This document shows, piece by piece, positions 1 through 8,064 of a stretch of DNA of 64,000 nucleotides. The first letter of the stretch is position 1. Every line of letters begins with the position of its first letter. Origin of the DNA: Clostridium amylolyticum (GTDB lineage: Bacteria > Bacillota > Clostridia > Clostridiales > Clostridiaceae); assembly GCF_900142075.1 (NCBI RefSeq), contig NZ_FQZO01000003.1:1-64000 (forward strand). Direction: 5' to 3'. The notes under the pieces were generated by a model. That model was not told where the DNA came from. It did not search any database and saw nothing but the letters and a program-made list of their open reading frames with translations. The position numbers and the translations under genes were made by a program.

Positions 1-269
1 TATAAAAAATGATGGCCTTAGCTTAATTATAATTTAACTGTGAGGGGGGTCAAATTTCAGTGTAAAAGGGGGTCAATTTTGCTTGACAATCTACAACTGC
101 TAATAAATTATAAATATAATTTACATTAACTAGACAAAAAATTAATAAATTGTGAAGAAAATGTTAAAACACTAATTAAAAAATTCACAAATAATGATAT
201 AATAAAGTGTAATTCAAGATTTAGAATTTTACTTAAGAATTTTGACTAATAAAGTAAGGGGATGGCAGT
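1..269. other. Leader region of glycan operon with possible IS-end remnant
   Basis: No gene is seen. Two G-rich blocks (about 41-57 and 66-77) are followed by TTTGCTTGACAATCTACA at 78-95. An almost identical string, with G for A, recurs near 56242-56259. G-rich direct repeats beside such a string resemble the terminal repeats of IS21-type elements, so this may be the abandoned end of one; this is inference. A TATAAT-like box lies near 198-203. A ribosome site AAGGGG at 255-260 serves the following TTG-start gene. Confidence 0.35.
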
Positions 270-1202
270 TTGAAGGTTAAGTATTCTATTGTAATACCAG
301 CTTATAACAGTGAACACACCATTGGTAATTTGACACATAAATTGTCAGAGGTATTTATAAAAGAAAGTTATGAGATTATTATCATTAATGATAATAGTAA
401 AGATAACACCATAGAAGTTTGCAAAGAATTAGTAAAACAAAACCCTCATGTGGTTTTCTTAAATCTATCAAGAAATTTTGGACAACATAACGCCATTATA
501 GCTGGTTTTAATTACGCTAAGGGAGAATATATAATCACTATGGATGATGATTTACAGAATCCTCCAGAAGAAATATTTAAATTGGTACATAAAATTGAAG
601 AAGGCTATGATGTGGTATATGCAAAGTATCCTAGCAAAAAGCATAGTTACGCAAGGAATTTAGGTAGTAAAATAAATGACATAATGGCTAAGCTGATGAT
701 AAAAAAGCCTGAAGATATATATTTTACTAGCTTTAGAATAATTAGAAAATATGTAGTGGATGAGATTATTAAGTATAAAGGACCATATTGCTACATAGAT
801 GGGCTAATACTAAGAGTCACTACAAATTTATCCTCTGTAGAAGTAACTCATCTTGAGAGAAAGGTGGGCAAATCTAATTACAATTTTATAAAGCTTATAA
901 AACTTTGGATGAATGGCTTTACTAGCTTCTCGGTATTACCTTTAAGAGTAGCTACTTTTTCAGGATTTATTATGTCTTTTATTGGGTTTATTTCTATTAT
1001 AGTTTTTATAATACAAAAATTTACTAACCACGTTAAAATGGGGTGGACATCCCTTATGGTGTGCGTAATATTTTTTTCAGGCATACAGCTAATATCTGTA
1101 GGTTTACTGGGAGAATATATGGGAAGAACTTTCTTGTCTATAAATAACACGCCTCAATATATAGTTAAAGAAGCTATATGTAATAAAGATGATAATGAAT
1201 AA
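270..1202 (+). CDS. Polyprenyl-phosphate glycosyltransferase, GT2 (ArnC/GtrB/DPM1-like)
   Basis: This 310-residue protein probably moves a sugar from a nucleotide donor to undecaprenyl phosphate on the inner face of the membrane. Residues 1 to about 220 form a GT-A domain beginning VKYSIVIPAYNSE, with the acidic metal/nucleotide motif DDDLQNPPEE near residue 92. Two membrane helices follow (about 225-252 and 262-285), the usual design of the ArnC/GtrB/DPMS-like branch. The only sensible start is TTG at 270, with AAGGGG nine bases upstream. It is first in an operon with a GT-C transferase and a small-transporter pair, matching three-part systems in which a lipid-linked sugar is made, flipped and transferred. 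The exact sugar cannot be read from sequence, but the rffA-type gene downstream suggests a 4-amino-4,6-dideoxyhexose. Confidence 0.88.
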   Translation: MKVKYSIVIPAYNSEHTIGNLTHKLSEVFIKESYEIIIINDNSKDNTIEVCKELVKQNPHVVFLNLSRNFGQHNAIIAGFNYAKGEYIITMDDDLQNPPEEIFKLVHKIEEGYDVVYAKYPSKKHSYARNLGSKINDIMAKLMIKKPEDIYFTSFRIIRKYVVDEIIKYKGPYCYIDGLILRVTTNLSSVEVTHLERKVGKSNYNFIKLIKLWMNGFTSFSVLPLRVATFSGFIMSFIGFISIIVFIIQKFTNHVKMGWTSLMVCVIFFSGIQLISVGLLGEYMGRTFLSINNTPQYIVKEAICNKDDNE

Positions 1203-1245
1203 CATTATTTAAATTATATAATTTTTATGTATAGGATGTGAAACT

Positions 1246-2562
1246 TTGTTTAAAACACTTACTGCTAAAGAAAAGAGATATATTTTGCTTCTAGTTTTAT
1301 TTTCTTTTTTATTATATCTGCTTTGGGCCATAATAATCCCTTATAATAGGGCTCCAGATGAATATCAAAGATTTGATGTAGTAAGATTTATATTTAAATA
1401 TAGAAGTCTGCCTTTAGCTGGAGATAAGAGGCTGGAATATGGACCCTATGGCATAACCTATGCCACTACCCCATACTTTCCGTATATAATTTCAGCACTA
1501 ATGAGCATAGCGCTTAAAGCTATTGGCTTAAATATTCCTTTGTACTTAAGCTCCAGGCTGCTTTCTGTAATATCAGGTACAGGTACGGTATTTTTTACTT
1601 TCTTTATATGTAAAAAACTATTTAAAGAATCAAATTTGAAATACTATGTGCCTTGTATTCTAGCTACAATACCTCAATTTGCATTTATAAACAGCTATAC
1701 CAACCAGGATTCCTTTACTATATTTTTAACCTCCATAATGATCTATCTTTGGTTCAAAGGAGTTGAAAATAATTGGGATTATAAAACGGTAGTTTTAACA
1801 GGTATAACCTCAGGGGTAATGCTTTTATCTTATTTAAATGGATATACTATAATCCTTGCTACTTTGTTAATAGTTTTAATATCCTATAAAGACAAGTTAT
1901 CTAAGATGTTTTTGTACAAGCTTTTCCTGTGTATATTTGTGATGTTTTTAGTTAGTGCATGGTTTTTTATAAGAAATGCAGTGCATTATAACGGAGACTT
2001 TTTAGGGCTAAGGTATATGAGTGAACTTTCAGAGACTTTAGCTTGGGATAGGTTTAAACCTTCATTAAGATCAACCTTAGCAAGAAGAAATCTAGGGGTT
2101 TGGCATTTATTTTTCCATACTTCTTGGATAAAAACTACATTTAAGAGCTTTTGGGCGGTCTTTGACTATATGACCATACATATAAAATCTAGTTATTATG
2201 TATTTATACTTATTTTAAATATAGCAGGTTTAGCAGGAGTTATAGGGCTAATTATAAAGAATGTGAAAAATGGAGTGTTAAAGGGAATAAAAGATAATAA
2301 AATATATTTTACATTGATTTTTTCCATTATTATTTCTACCCTGCTGCATATTTATTATTCAGTGTATAGTGATTATCAGCCACAAGGCAGGTATATGTTC
2401 CCGGCTTTAGTACCTATAGTACTGCTATTGTTTAAAGGCCTTTATGAGGTTATGGCTGAAAGATATAGAGACTATGCTTATAAGGCATTAACGTTTATAT
2501 TCATATCAGCGAACTTTTATTGTTTATTTAAAATTTTAATGTTTATGTATTATTTTGGTTAA
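1246..2562 (+). CDS. Multi-pass GT-C type membrane glycosyltransferase
   Basis: This 438-residue integral membrane protein has about ten hydrophobic segments. Right after the first helix is an acidic motif APDEYQRF, in the position where GT-C transferases (ArnT, PMT, DUF2142-like proteins) carry the catalytic acidic residues of their first outer loop. It is therefore likely to use a polyprenyl-phosphate sugar on the outer face of the membrane and transfer it to a wall polymer, lipid or protein. The start is TTG at 1246, with a GGATGTG ribosome site just upstream. It lies between the GT2 gene and a short anchored protein, and the tight spacing (43 and 9 bp) supports one transcript. The acceptor is unknown and subfamily assignment rests on layout, so the call stays general. 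Confidence 0.75.
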   Translation: MFKTLTAKEKRYILLLVLFSFLLYLLWAIIIPYNRAPDEYQRFDVVRFIFKYRSLPLAGDKRLEYGPYGITYATTPYFPYIISALMSIALKAIGLNIPLYLSSRLLSVISGTGTVFFTFFICKKLFKESNLKYYVPCILATIPQFAFINSYTNQDSFTIFLTSIMIYLWFKGVENNWDYKTVVLTGITSGVMLLSYLNGYTIILATLLIVLISYKDKLSKMFLYKLFLCIFVMFLVSAWFFIRNAVHYNGDFLGLRYMSELSETLAWDRFKPSLRSTLARRNLGVWHLFFHTSWIKTTFKSFWAVFDYMTIHIKSSYYVFILILNIAGLAGVIGLIIKNVKNGVLKGIKDNKIYFTLIFSIIISTLLHIYYSVYSDYQPQGRYMFPALVPIVLLLFKGLYEVMAERYRDYAYKALTFIFISANFYCLFKILMFMYYFG

Positions 2563-2571
2563 GGTGATGAC

Positions 2572-3225
2572 ATGTTGAAAATAAAAAAAGTATTACCCTA
2601 TGTAATTGCATTTTTAATAGCCTTAGGGCTACCTATGGCAATATGGAAAACCATGCCTGGTGAAAAAAAGCATACTACTATAAGCAGTGAAAGCGGACAC
2701 AAGGAAAGTGTAATAGAGGTAACATCTATAGAACAGAGCTTTAAGGCTGTAGATGACAAATTAAGCTCTTTGGCCCTATATGTGCAGCCTCTTTTAAAGG
2801 GAAATAAAACCATAATTAATGTTAAGTTATTAGATAGTGAAGGCAAGGGCTACGTAGATAAGGATATTCACATGGCAACGGCTAATCCTAGGCCGCTTTT
2901 AAAGATAGATTTTCCGGCAATAGAAAATTCTAATAATAAGGAGTTTGTTCTTCGTATAAGTAAAGTCAGCACCTCAAAAAGTCACCAGGTGCAGCTTTAC
3001 ACTAATGGCCGTAATGAATATAAAGAAGGACTTTTAAAGAAAGATGGTATCCCTCAAGAAAAGGATATTTCTTTAAATACATACTACGCTAAAACTAAAG
3101 TGGAGCTATTAAATTATATGGTTTCTCAACTGCCTGTAAGTAAAACTGCATTTTTAATAATTGCTGGACTTTTTGTTGTTATTTTATTTTTATTTATAAA
3201 AGAATCTTTAAAAATCTTGGAATAA
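2572..3225 (+). CDS. Bitopic membrane protein of unknown function in glycan operon
   Basis: This 217-residue protein is not recognised as a named family. It has an N-terminal hydrophobic helix (about 8-24) and a C-terminal helix (about 190-212). Between them is a roughly 160-residue polar domain rich in beta-like strands, probably exposed outside the cell. The ATG at 2572 lies 9 bp after the GT-C stop, and the stop is 17 bp before the aminotransferase gene, so it belongs to the glycan operon. Its position next to the GT-C enzyme suggests an accessory or substrate-presenting subunit; this is only contextual inference. Confidence 0.6.
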   Translation: MLKIKKVLPYVIAFLIALGLPMAIWKTMPGEKKHTTISSESGHKESVIEVTSIEQSFKAVDDKLSSLALYVQPLLKGNKTIINVKLLDSEGKGYVDKDIHMATANPRPLLKIDFPAIENSNNKEFVLRISKVSTSKSHQVQLYTNGRNEYKEGLLKKDGIPQEKDISLNTYYAKTKVELLNYMVSQLPVSKTAFLIIAGLFVVILFLFIKESLKILE

Positions 3226-3242
3226 AGAAGGATGTTTTACAA

Positions 3243-4379
3243 ATGATATCATTTAACCTTCCAGTATTTACTGGCAAAGAATTTAATTATATTAAGGAAG
3301 CCATAGAGCATAAGAAAATCTGTGGAGACGGCATATTTACAAAAAGATGTAATAATTGGATGGAGGATAGGTTTGAGACTCCTAAGGCTATGCTTACCAC
3401 TTCTTGTACTCATGCTTTAGAAATGGCAGCTATATTAGCTAATATTAAAGAAGGGGATGAGGTTATTATGCCTTCTTTTACCTTTGTATCCACTGCGGAT
3501 GCCTTTGTGGTTAGAGGGGCAAAAATAGTGTTTGTAGACATAAGACCAGACACTATGAATATAGATGAAAACTTAATTGAAGCAGCCATAACAGAAAAAA
3601 CTAAAGCAATAGTTCCTGTACATTATGCAGGAATAGGCTGTGAAATGGATAAGATTATGGAAATAGCAAAAAAGCATAATATATTTGTTATTGAAGATGC
3701 AGCTCAAGGGGTTATGTCACAATATAAAGGTAAAGCTCTAGGTACCATAGGCGATTTTGGCTGTTATAGCTTTCATGAGACAAAAAATTACACCATGGGT
3801 GAAGGGGGAGCTATATTAGTAAACAAACCTCAGTTTATAGAAAGAGCTGAAATAATAAGAGAAAAAGGCACAGACAGAAGCAAGTTCTTCAGAGGACAGG
3901 TAGATAAATATACTTGGGTAGATTTAGGTTCCTCTTACCTTCCCAGCGAAATGAACGCTGCATATTTGTGGGCTCAATTAGAGATTGCTGATGAAATAAA
4001 TGATTATAGGTTAGGGGTATGGAATAGATATTATGAAGGTTTCGCCTCTCTTAAAAATGACAAAATAATAGATTTACCTGTAATACCAGAACATTGCAAG
4101 CAAAATGCACATATGTTTTATATAAAAGTAAAGGATTTAACTGAGAGGACAAGACTTATAGAATTTCTTAAAGATAATGGTATTCAGTCAGTATTTCATT
4201 ACATTCCACTGCATAACTCACCTTATGGGAAAAAGGTGGGGGTATTTAATGGAAAAGATGTGCATACCACTGCAGAAAGTGACAGACTGCTTAGACTTCC
4301 TATGTATTATGGACTTAAGAGTGAAGAAGTGGATTATGTAGTGTCTAAGATAAAGGAGTTTTATATAACAAGGAACTAG
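3243..4379 (+). CDS. rffA: dTDP-4-amino-4,6-dideoxygalactose transaminase (RffA/WecE-like)
   Basis: This is a PLP-dependent DegT/DnrJ/EryC1/StrS aminotransferase. The enterobacterial enzyme converts dTDP-4-keto-6-deoxyglucose plus glutamate to dTDP-Fuc4N. The 378-residue length is normal. Blocks strongly like WecE are visible: LCGDG-type ICGDG near residue 27, VIMPSFTFVSTA at 74-85, VFVDIRPDTMNIDE at 96-109, EDAAQGVMS at 151-159 and the PLP lysine in SFHETKN at K181. REKGT and FFRGQVDKYTW follow, also typical of this branch rather than ArnB or PseC. It lies directly before an ATP-grasp gene (9 bp gap). It needs dTDP-glucose as upstream precursor, yet only a scrap of rfbA is seen in the window, so the early steps must be encoded elsewhere. 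Confidence 0.88.
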   Translation: MISFNLPVFTGKEFNYIKEAIEHKKICGDGIFTKRCNNWMEDRFETPKAMLTTSCTHALEMAAILANIKEGDEVIMPSFTFVSTADAFVVRGAKIVFVDIRPDTMNIDENLIEAAITEKTKAIVPVHYAGIGCEMDKIMEIAKKHNIFVIEDAAQGVMSQYKGKALGTIGDFGCYSFHETKNYTMGEGGAILVNKPQFIERAEIIREKGTDRSKFFRGQVDKYTWVDLGSSYLPSEMNAAYLWAQLEIADEINDYRLGVWNRYYEGFASLKNDKIIDLPVIPEHCKQNAHMFYIKVKDLTERTRLIEFLKDNGIQSVFHYIPLHNSPYGKKVGVFNGKDVHTTAESDRLLRLPMYYGLKSEEVDYVVSKIKEFYITRN

Positions 4380-4387
4380 GTGATAAG

Positions 4388-5602
4388 ATGAAGAATAGAT
4401 TAGTTGTTATTGGTGCCAATGACTTTCAAAATCAACTTATAGTAAAGGCTAAAGAAAAAGGTTATGAAACCCATGTATTTGCCTGGAAAGATGGATCCAT
4501 TGGAGAAAAAACCGCAGACTTTTTTTATCCTATAAGCATAATTGAAAAGGAAGAGATCTTAGAAAAGGTAAGGGAAATAAACCCTAAAGGCATTGTTTCC
4601 ATAGCCTCAGATTTAGCTACCGTTACAGTAAACTATGTGGCTAATGAGTTAAACTTAGTAGGTAATAGCAATGTCAGCACCCTTGTATCCACAAATAAAT
4701 ATGAAATGAGAAAAGCTTTTTTAAAAAATCATATACCAAGTCCTAAGTTTTATGTGATAAATAAAGGTTTTGATATAGATACTCTACTAAATATTAACTA
4801 TAATTTAGAGATGGACAAGTTACATAAGAATCCTAATGTGAATGTTTTACCTTTAAGCTTTCCAGTAATAATAAAACCTACGGACAGGTCTGGAAGCAGA
4901 GGCATAAACAAAGTATTTAACAATGAAGAACTAAAAGAAGCTGTATTTAAATCCATAGAGGTTTCCTTTGAGAAAAAGGCTATAATTGAAGAATTTGTAG
5001 AAGGTAATGAGTACAGCGCAGAATTTATTTCCTATGATGGAGAACATTATTTTCTCGCTGTAACAAAGAAATTTACCACAGGTGCTCCACATTTTATTGA
5101 GACAGCCCATATGGAGCCTGTACAGCTTGAGAAAAGTGAAAAGGAAAACTTAATTAATATAATAAAAGATGCACTAGATTCCCTTCAGGTTAAAAATGGA
5201 GCATCACATAGTGAGTTTAAAATTGATAACCATGGTAACATCAAGATCATAGAAATTGGTGCTAGGATGGGGGGAGACTGTATAGGTTCAGACTTAGTAA
5301 AAATATCTACAGGCTATGATTTTGTAGATATGGTAATTGATGTAGCCTGCGGAAAAGCTCCAAGCTTTATTAAAGTAAGGGACCCTAAAGCAGCCTTTAT
5401 AAAATTCATATTTAATGAAGAAGATTTAAAACTTGTAGAAAATATAAAGAAAAATTACCCTGATAAAATATACAGAATCAGTGAAATTGATAAGGTGGGC
5501 AGCAGGGAAGTAGTGGACAGCTCCACCAGATATGGTTATATAATATTAGCCTGTGACAGCGTAAAAGAAGGGTATGATATATTAAAGTTGAAGGACTTAT
5601 AG
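4388..5602 (+). CDS. ATP-grasp ligase, probably modifying the amino sugar
   Basis: This 404-residue protein has an N-terminal pre-ATP-grasp Rossmann-like domain (1 to about 100, opening LVVIGANDFQNQL). The central ATP-grasp fold contains the phosphate-binding lysine segment PVIIKPTDRSGSRGI, the strand EEFVEGNEYSAEF and the metal-binding end EIGARMGGD. ATP-grasp enzymes form acyl-phosphate intermediates and join a carboxylate to an amine or thiol. Its position directly after an aminotransferase that creates a 4-amino group suggests that it couples an amino acid or other acid to the sugar amine. That role is inferred from context; the substrates cannot be read from sequence. The ATG is preceded by GGTGATAAG. 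Confidence 0.75.
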   Translation: MKNRLVVIGANDFQNQLIVKAKEKGYETHVFAWKDGSIGEKTADFFYPISIIEKEEILEKVREINPKGIVSIASDLATVTVNYVANELNLVGNSNVSTLVSTNKYEMRKAFLKNHIPSPKFYVINKGFDIDTLLNINYNLEMDKLHKNPNVNVLPLSFPVIIKPTDRSGSRGINKVFNNEELKEAVFKSIEVSFEKKAIIEEFVEGNEYSAEFISYDGEHYFLAVTKKFTTGAPHFIETAHMEPVQLEKSEKENLINIIKDALDSLQVKNGASHSEFKIDNHGNIKIIEIGARMGGDCIGSDLVKISTGYDFVDMVIDVACGKAPSFIKVRDPKAAFIKFIFNEEDLKLVENIKKNYPDKIYRISEIDKVGSREVVDSSTRYGYIILACDSVKEGYDILKLKDL

Positions 5603-5672
5603 TGAACCATTATATTAATTACCAATGTTAATAAATACTACCGAGAAACCATGTAAGTGAGGGTTTTAATAA

Positions 5673-6044
5673 ATGTTTAAAGATAATATTGTAAAAAAGA
5701 AAAGACTAAATACCATAATGGATATAGCGATGCTTCAAGCCATTATAGTTATATATACCACCACAGGTATATTTGCAAAAAAAGCTTCTTCCTATGATGT
5801 GCTTTCCAAAGAGTTTATACTATACTACGGATTAGAAATATTTATCTTAGGAATTTATGCTATTCTTTGGCAGCAAATAATTAAAAAGTTTCAATTAAGT
5901 GTAGCCTATGTAAATAGAGCGGTAGCATTATTGTGGTCCTTACTTTGGTCCGTGATATTTTTTAAGGAAGCAATAACCCTTAACAATATATTAGGTGCAG
6001 CAATTATAATAATAGGAATAGCAGTGGTGAACAGTGATGATTAA
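5673..6044 (+). CDS. Small EamA/SMR-like membrane protein, candidate lipid-sugar flippase subunit 1
   Basis: This 123-residue protein has four predicted hydrophobic helices and the end-of-domain pattern of half-size EamA/ArnE-ArnF proteins (the stretch NNILGAAIIIIGIAVV). The stop overlaps the next gene by 11 bp, and the next product is a similarly sized protein of the same fold. This pairing is typical of heterodimeric small transporters. After a GT2 and a GT-C gene, the likely role is moving the undecaprenyl-phosphate sugar across the membrane, as ArnE/ArnF do for aminoarabinose; this is inference. The N-terminus has extra charged residues (KKKRLN), probably cytoplasmic. A multidrug or polyamine SMR role is a less likely alternative. 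Confidence 0.72.
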   Translation: MFKDNIVKKKRLNTIMDIAMLQAIIVIYTTTGIFAKKASSYDVLSKEFILYYGLEIFILGIYAILWQQIIKKFQLSVAYVNRAVALLWSLLWSVIFFKEAITLNNILGAAIIIIGIAVVNSDD

Positions 6045-6381
6045 TAAACATATATTAATAATGATGATATCTGTGTTAGTGGCAGCTATATCTCAAATAC
6101 TCCTTAAAATAAGCGCCAATAAAGAACATAAAAATATAATAAATGAATATTTAAATCCTCATGTTATCCTTGGTTATGTGCTCTTATTTGCCTCTACTAT
6201 CCTGACTATATTAGCCTTAAGAGGTATGGAACTTAAAAACCTCCCTATTATAGAAGCCAGTGGATATATTTATGTGTTAATATTTTCTGCATTGGTATTA
6301 AAGGAGAAAATCACTAAGAAAAAGATTATAGGAAATATAATTATAATTCTTGGTATAATAGTGTTCTTTGGAAAATGGTAG
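6034..6381 (+). CDS. Small EamA/SMR-like membrane protein, candidate lipid-sugar flippase subunit 2
   Basis: This 115-residue, four-helix protein is the partner of the preceding gene. Its start ATG lies inside the upstream coding end, indicating translational coupling. The body shows QILLKISANKEHK after helix 1, an LRGMELKNLPI loop and a final IIGNIIIILGIIVFF helix, matching half-size EamA proteins (ArnF-like). The two proteins are different enough to form a heterodimer rather than being a recent duplication. It closes the glycan operon: a palindrome that could act as a terminator starts only a few bases downstream. Confidence 0.72.
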   Translation: MMINKHILIMMISVLVAAISQILLKISANKEHKNIINEYLNPHVILGYVLLFASTILTILALRGMELKNLPIIEASGYIYVLIFSALVLKEKITKKKIIGNIIIILGIIVFFGKW

Positions 6382-6387
6382 AAAGAT

Positions 6388-6446
6388 GTCAGTGCCCCTG
6401 GGGCCATTCCTTTTATTGGAATCACCCCAGGGGTACTTACATTTTT
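6388..6446. repeat. CCCCTGGGG palindrome, copy 1
   Basis: This is a long imperfect inverted repeat with core arms GCCCCTGGGGCCATTCC and GGAATCACCCCAGGGG around a 7-base loop, followed by ACATTTTT. It lies 7 bp after the last glycan gene, so it can serve as its terminator. It is one of five related palindromes in the window (others near 34664, 38647, 41117 and 42483). Confidence 0.8.
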
Positions 6447-6447
6447 A

Positions 6448-6600
6448 GGGATAAGACTCTATTCAATGACACATGTGGTATCAAAACAGATTCTTCCTAT
6501 ATATGATAAGCCACTGATTTATTATCCACTATCTGTGCTGATGCTGGCTGATGCATTTATTATTGTAGAGGAATTCATATCAGGTATCCACAGTAATTAA
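6448..6600 (+). pseudogene. rfbA: rfbA (glucose-1-phosphate thymidylyltransferase) N-terminal fragment
   Basis: A reading frame without a start codon runs from 6448 to the TAA at 6598-6600 (50 codons). It includes RLYSMTHVVSKQILPIYDKP followed by LIYYPLSVLMLAD. This is the conserved nucleotide-binding start of RfbA/RmlA, normally GGSGTRLYPITKAVSKQ and onward. The first dozen residues, including GGxGTRL, are missing or replaced by the adjacent palindrome. The other roughly 240 residues are gone, the frame drifting into unrelated sequence before the stop. It cannot be functional. It suggests that the operon once carried its own dTDP-sugar synthesis genes. Confidence 0.85.
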
Positions 6601-6633
6601 TGTATAAATGAGAAGATCCATGAGGCTTAATGG

Positions 6634-6674
6634 AAAGCCATCTGAACGCTAATATATGTAGTTTAGATGGCTTT
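6634..6674. repeat. Hairpin repeat (AAAGCCATCTGAAC family), copy 1
   Basis: AAAGCCATCTGAAC pairs with GTTTAGATGGCTTT around an AT-rich loop and is followed by AATTA. A close copy with the same flanks lies at 27230-27268. The form suits a small dispersed terminator-like element. Confidence 0.65.
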
Positions 6675-7022
6675 AATTATGTACTATTTTTTGTTTCAAT
6701 CTTAACAGTGTATCCATACTTGTTAAATAAGTAAATTAGGTTAGATCCATCAATAATCCTTTACTTTTCTCTCTTTCTAGCCTCTTGTTCTGCCCATTTA
6801 TTAAGAAGTTCCTCTAGAACTCCTAAAGGTTCCTAAAATTTTTTGCTTAACAATCTTGATTTATTTAAAGGTAAGCATTATGTTTATTTAAATTGATAAT
6901 AGCAGTAATTTTTAATGATTTTAATAGCTGAATAGTTAGTTATACTTTCACCTCCCCTATTAAATACAAAAAACCTCCTTAGGAGAAATTGATTGAAATG
7001 ATCTAATAAAATTTACCAAAAT

Positions 7023-7037
7023 ATGAAACAAAATTTC
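7023..7037. promoter_or_regulatory. Candidate operator for RpiR-family regulator
   Basis: TGAAACAAAATTTCA is a perfect 5-5-5 inverted repeat about 70 bp upstream of the regulator start and just before a TATGAT -10 box. RpiR/MurR proteins are dimers that bind palindromes near their own genes, so autoregulation is plausible. The assignment is inference. Confidence 0.4.
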
Positions 7038-7107
7038 AAACCTATGGTATGATATTGAAGGTGGAAGTTGTTGGGTATAGAATAAATTTAAAGATGGAGG
7101 GTATCTA

Positions 7108-7962
7108 ATGATAAGCGTAATTACCAAATTACAAGATTATAGCCCTAAAGCCAGTGAAACTGAAAAAGGAATAATAGAATACATACTGAAGAATCCGGAG
7201 TCTACAGAAAAATGCAGTATACAGCAATTATCAGAGAAAACCTTTTCTTCTCCATCTACTATTGTTCGTCTTTGTAAAAAGATCGGCTTTGACGGTTATA
7301 AACATTTAATTCATTCCTTAGTATATGAATTAGCTATTAGAAGATCAACTGATGAGGAAAGAGTGAAAAATATTAATAAGGAAGATAGCTTAGAAAGTAT
7401 TATAGAAAAAGTAACACTAAAAAGTATTTCATCCTTAGAGAAAACCAAAAAGTTAATTGATATTAAAGTGTTGGAAGAGTGTGTAGGTCTTCTAGATAAG
7501 TCTAAAAATATCTGCCTATTTGGTGTAGGAGCTTCTTTATTAGTAGCAAAAGATGCTCATTTAAAATTCTTAAGAATAAACAAGAGCTGCTCTATTATTG
7601 ATGATTTTCATGGACAATTGATACAAGCTAAAAACATGAGCATTAATGATGTGGCTATTATTATTAGCTACTCAGGGTTTACAGAAGAAATGATTAAATG
7701 TACCAAAATAGTAAAAGCAATAGGTGCTCCTATTATAGCCATCACAAGATCGGAAGAATCACCTATTGCTAAAATGGCAAATTATAAGCTGTTAGTAGCT
7801 GCAACAGAGCTTTTATTTAGGGAAGGTGCAATATCTTCTAGAATAGCTCAGTTAAATATAATAGATATATTATATACTGCTTTTGTGAACAGGCATTACG
7901 ATTCAAATATTAAACAATTTAATAGAACTCACATACAAAAGCCTAATTTAAGCACAAAGTAA
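7108..7962 (+). CDS. RpiR/MurR-family transcriptional regulator (HTH plus SIS domain)
   Basis: This 284-residue regulator has an N-terminal HTH_6 domain (about 1-77). Its recognition region includes TFSSPSTIVRLCKKIGFDGY, the standard RpiR fingerprint. A C-terminal SIS sugar-phosphate-binding domain (about 125-265) carries ICLFGVGASLLVAKDAHLK and the phosphate-loop-like IIISYSGFTEE. Members of the family sense phosphosugars; MurR senses N-acetylmuramic acid 6-phosphate. The adjacent giant wall-anchored serine hydrolase favours a cell-wall-related signal. The ATG has a GGAGG ribosome site. A perfect palindrome upstream could be its operator. Confidence 0.88.
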   Translation: MISVITKLQDYSPKASETEKGIIEYILKNPESTEKCSIQQLSEKTFSSPSTIVRLCKKIGFDGYKHLIHSLVYELAIRRSTDEERVKNINKEDSLESIIEKVTLKSISSLEKTKKLIDIKVLEECVGLLDKSKNICLFGVGASLLVAKDAHLKFLRINKSCSIIDDFHGQLIQAKNMSINDVAIIISYSGFTEEMIKCTKIVKAIGAPIIAITRSEESPIAKMANYKLLVAATELLFREGAISSRIAQLNIIDILYTAFVNRHYDSNIKQFNRTHIQKPNLSTK

Positions 7963-8064
7963 ACGTTAACTAAAGATCAGAAGCAATCATAACTATTATA
8001 TCTTGTCATAGGTTAAAAAATTAAATGCATAAATAGATTAAAAATAAAAGGTAGGGTGATAAAT

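Larger units (their letters stand above)
6601..7107. other. Intergenic region with hairpin repeat, coding scrap and murR-side promoter
   Basis: No intact gene is present. There is a hairpin repeat at 6634-6674. A minus-strand coding scrap at 6761-6832 reads EPLGVLEELLNKWAEQEA and ends in a stop. A short ACCTCCTTAGGAG hairpin lies near 6975. Just before the regulator is the perfect inverted repeat TGAAACAAAATTTCA at 7023-7037, with a TATGAT -10 box near 7048. Confidence 0.5.
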
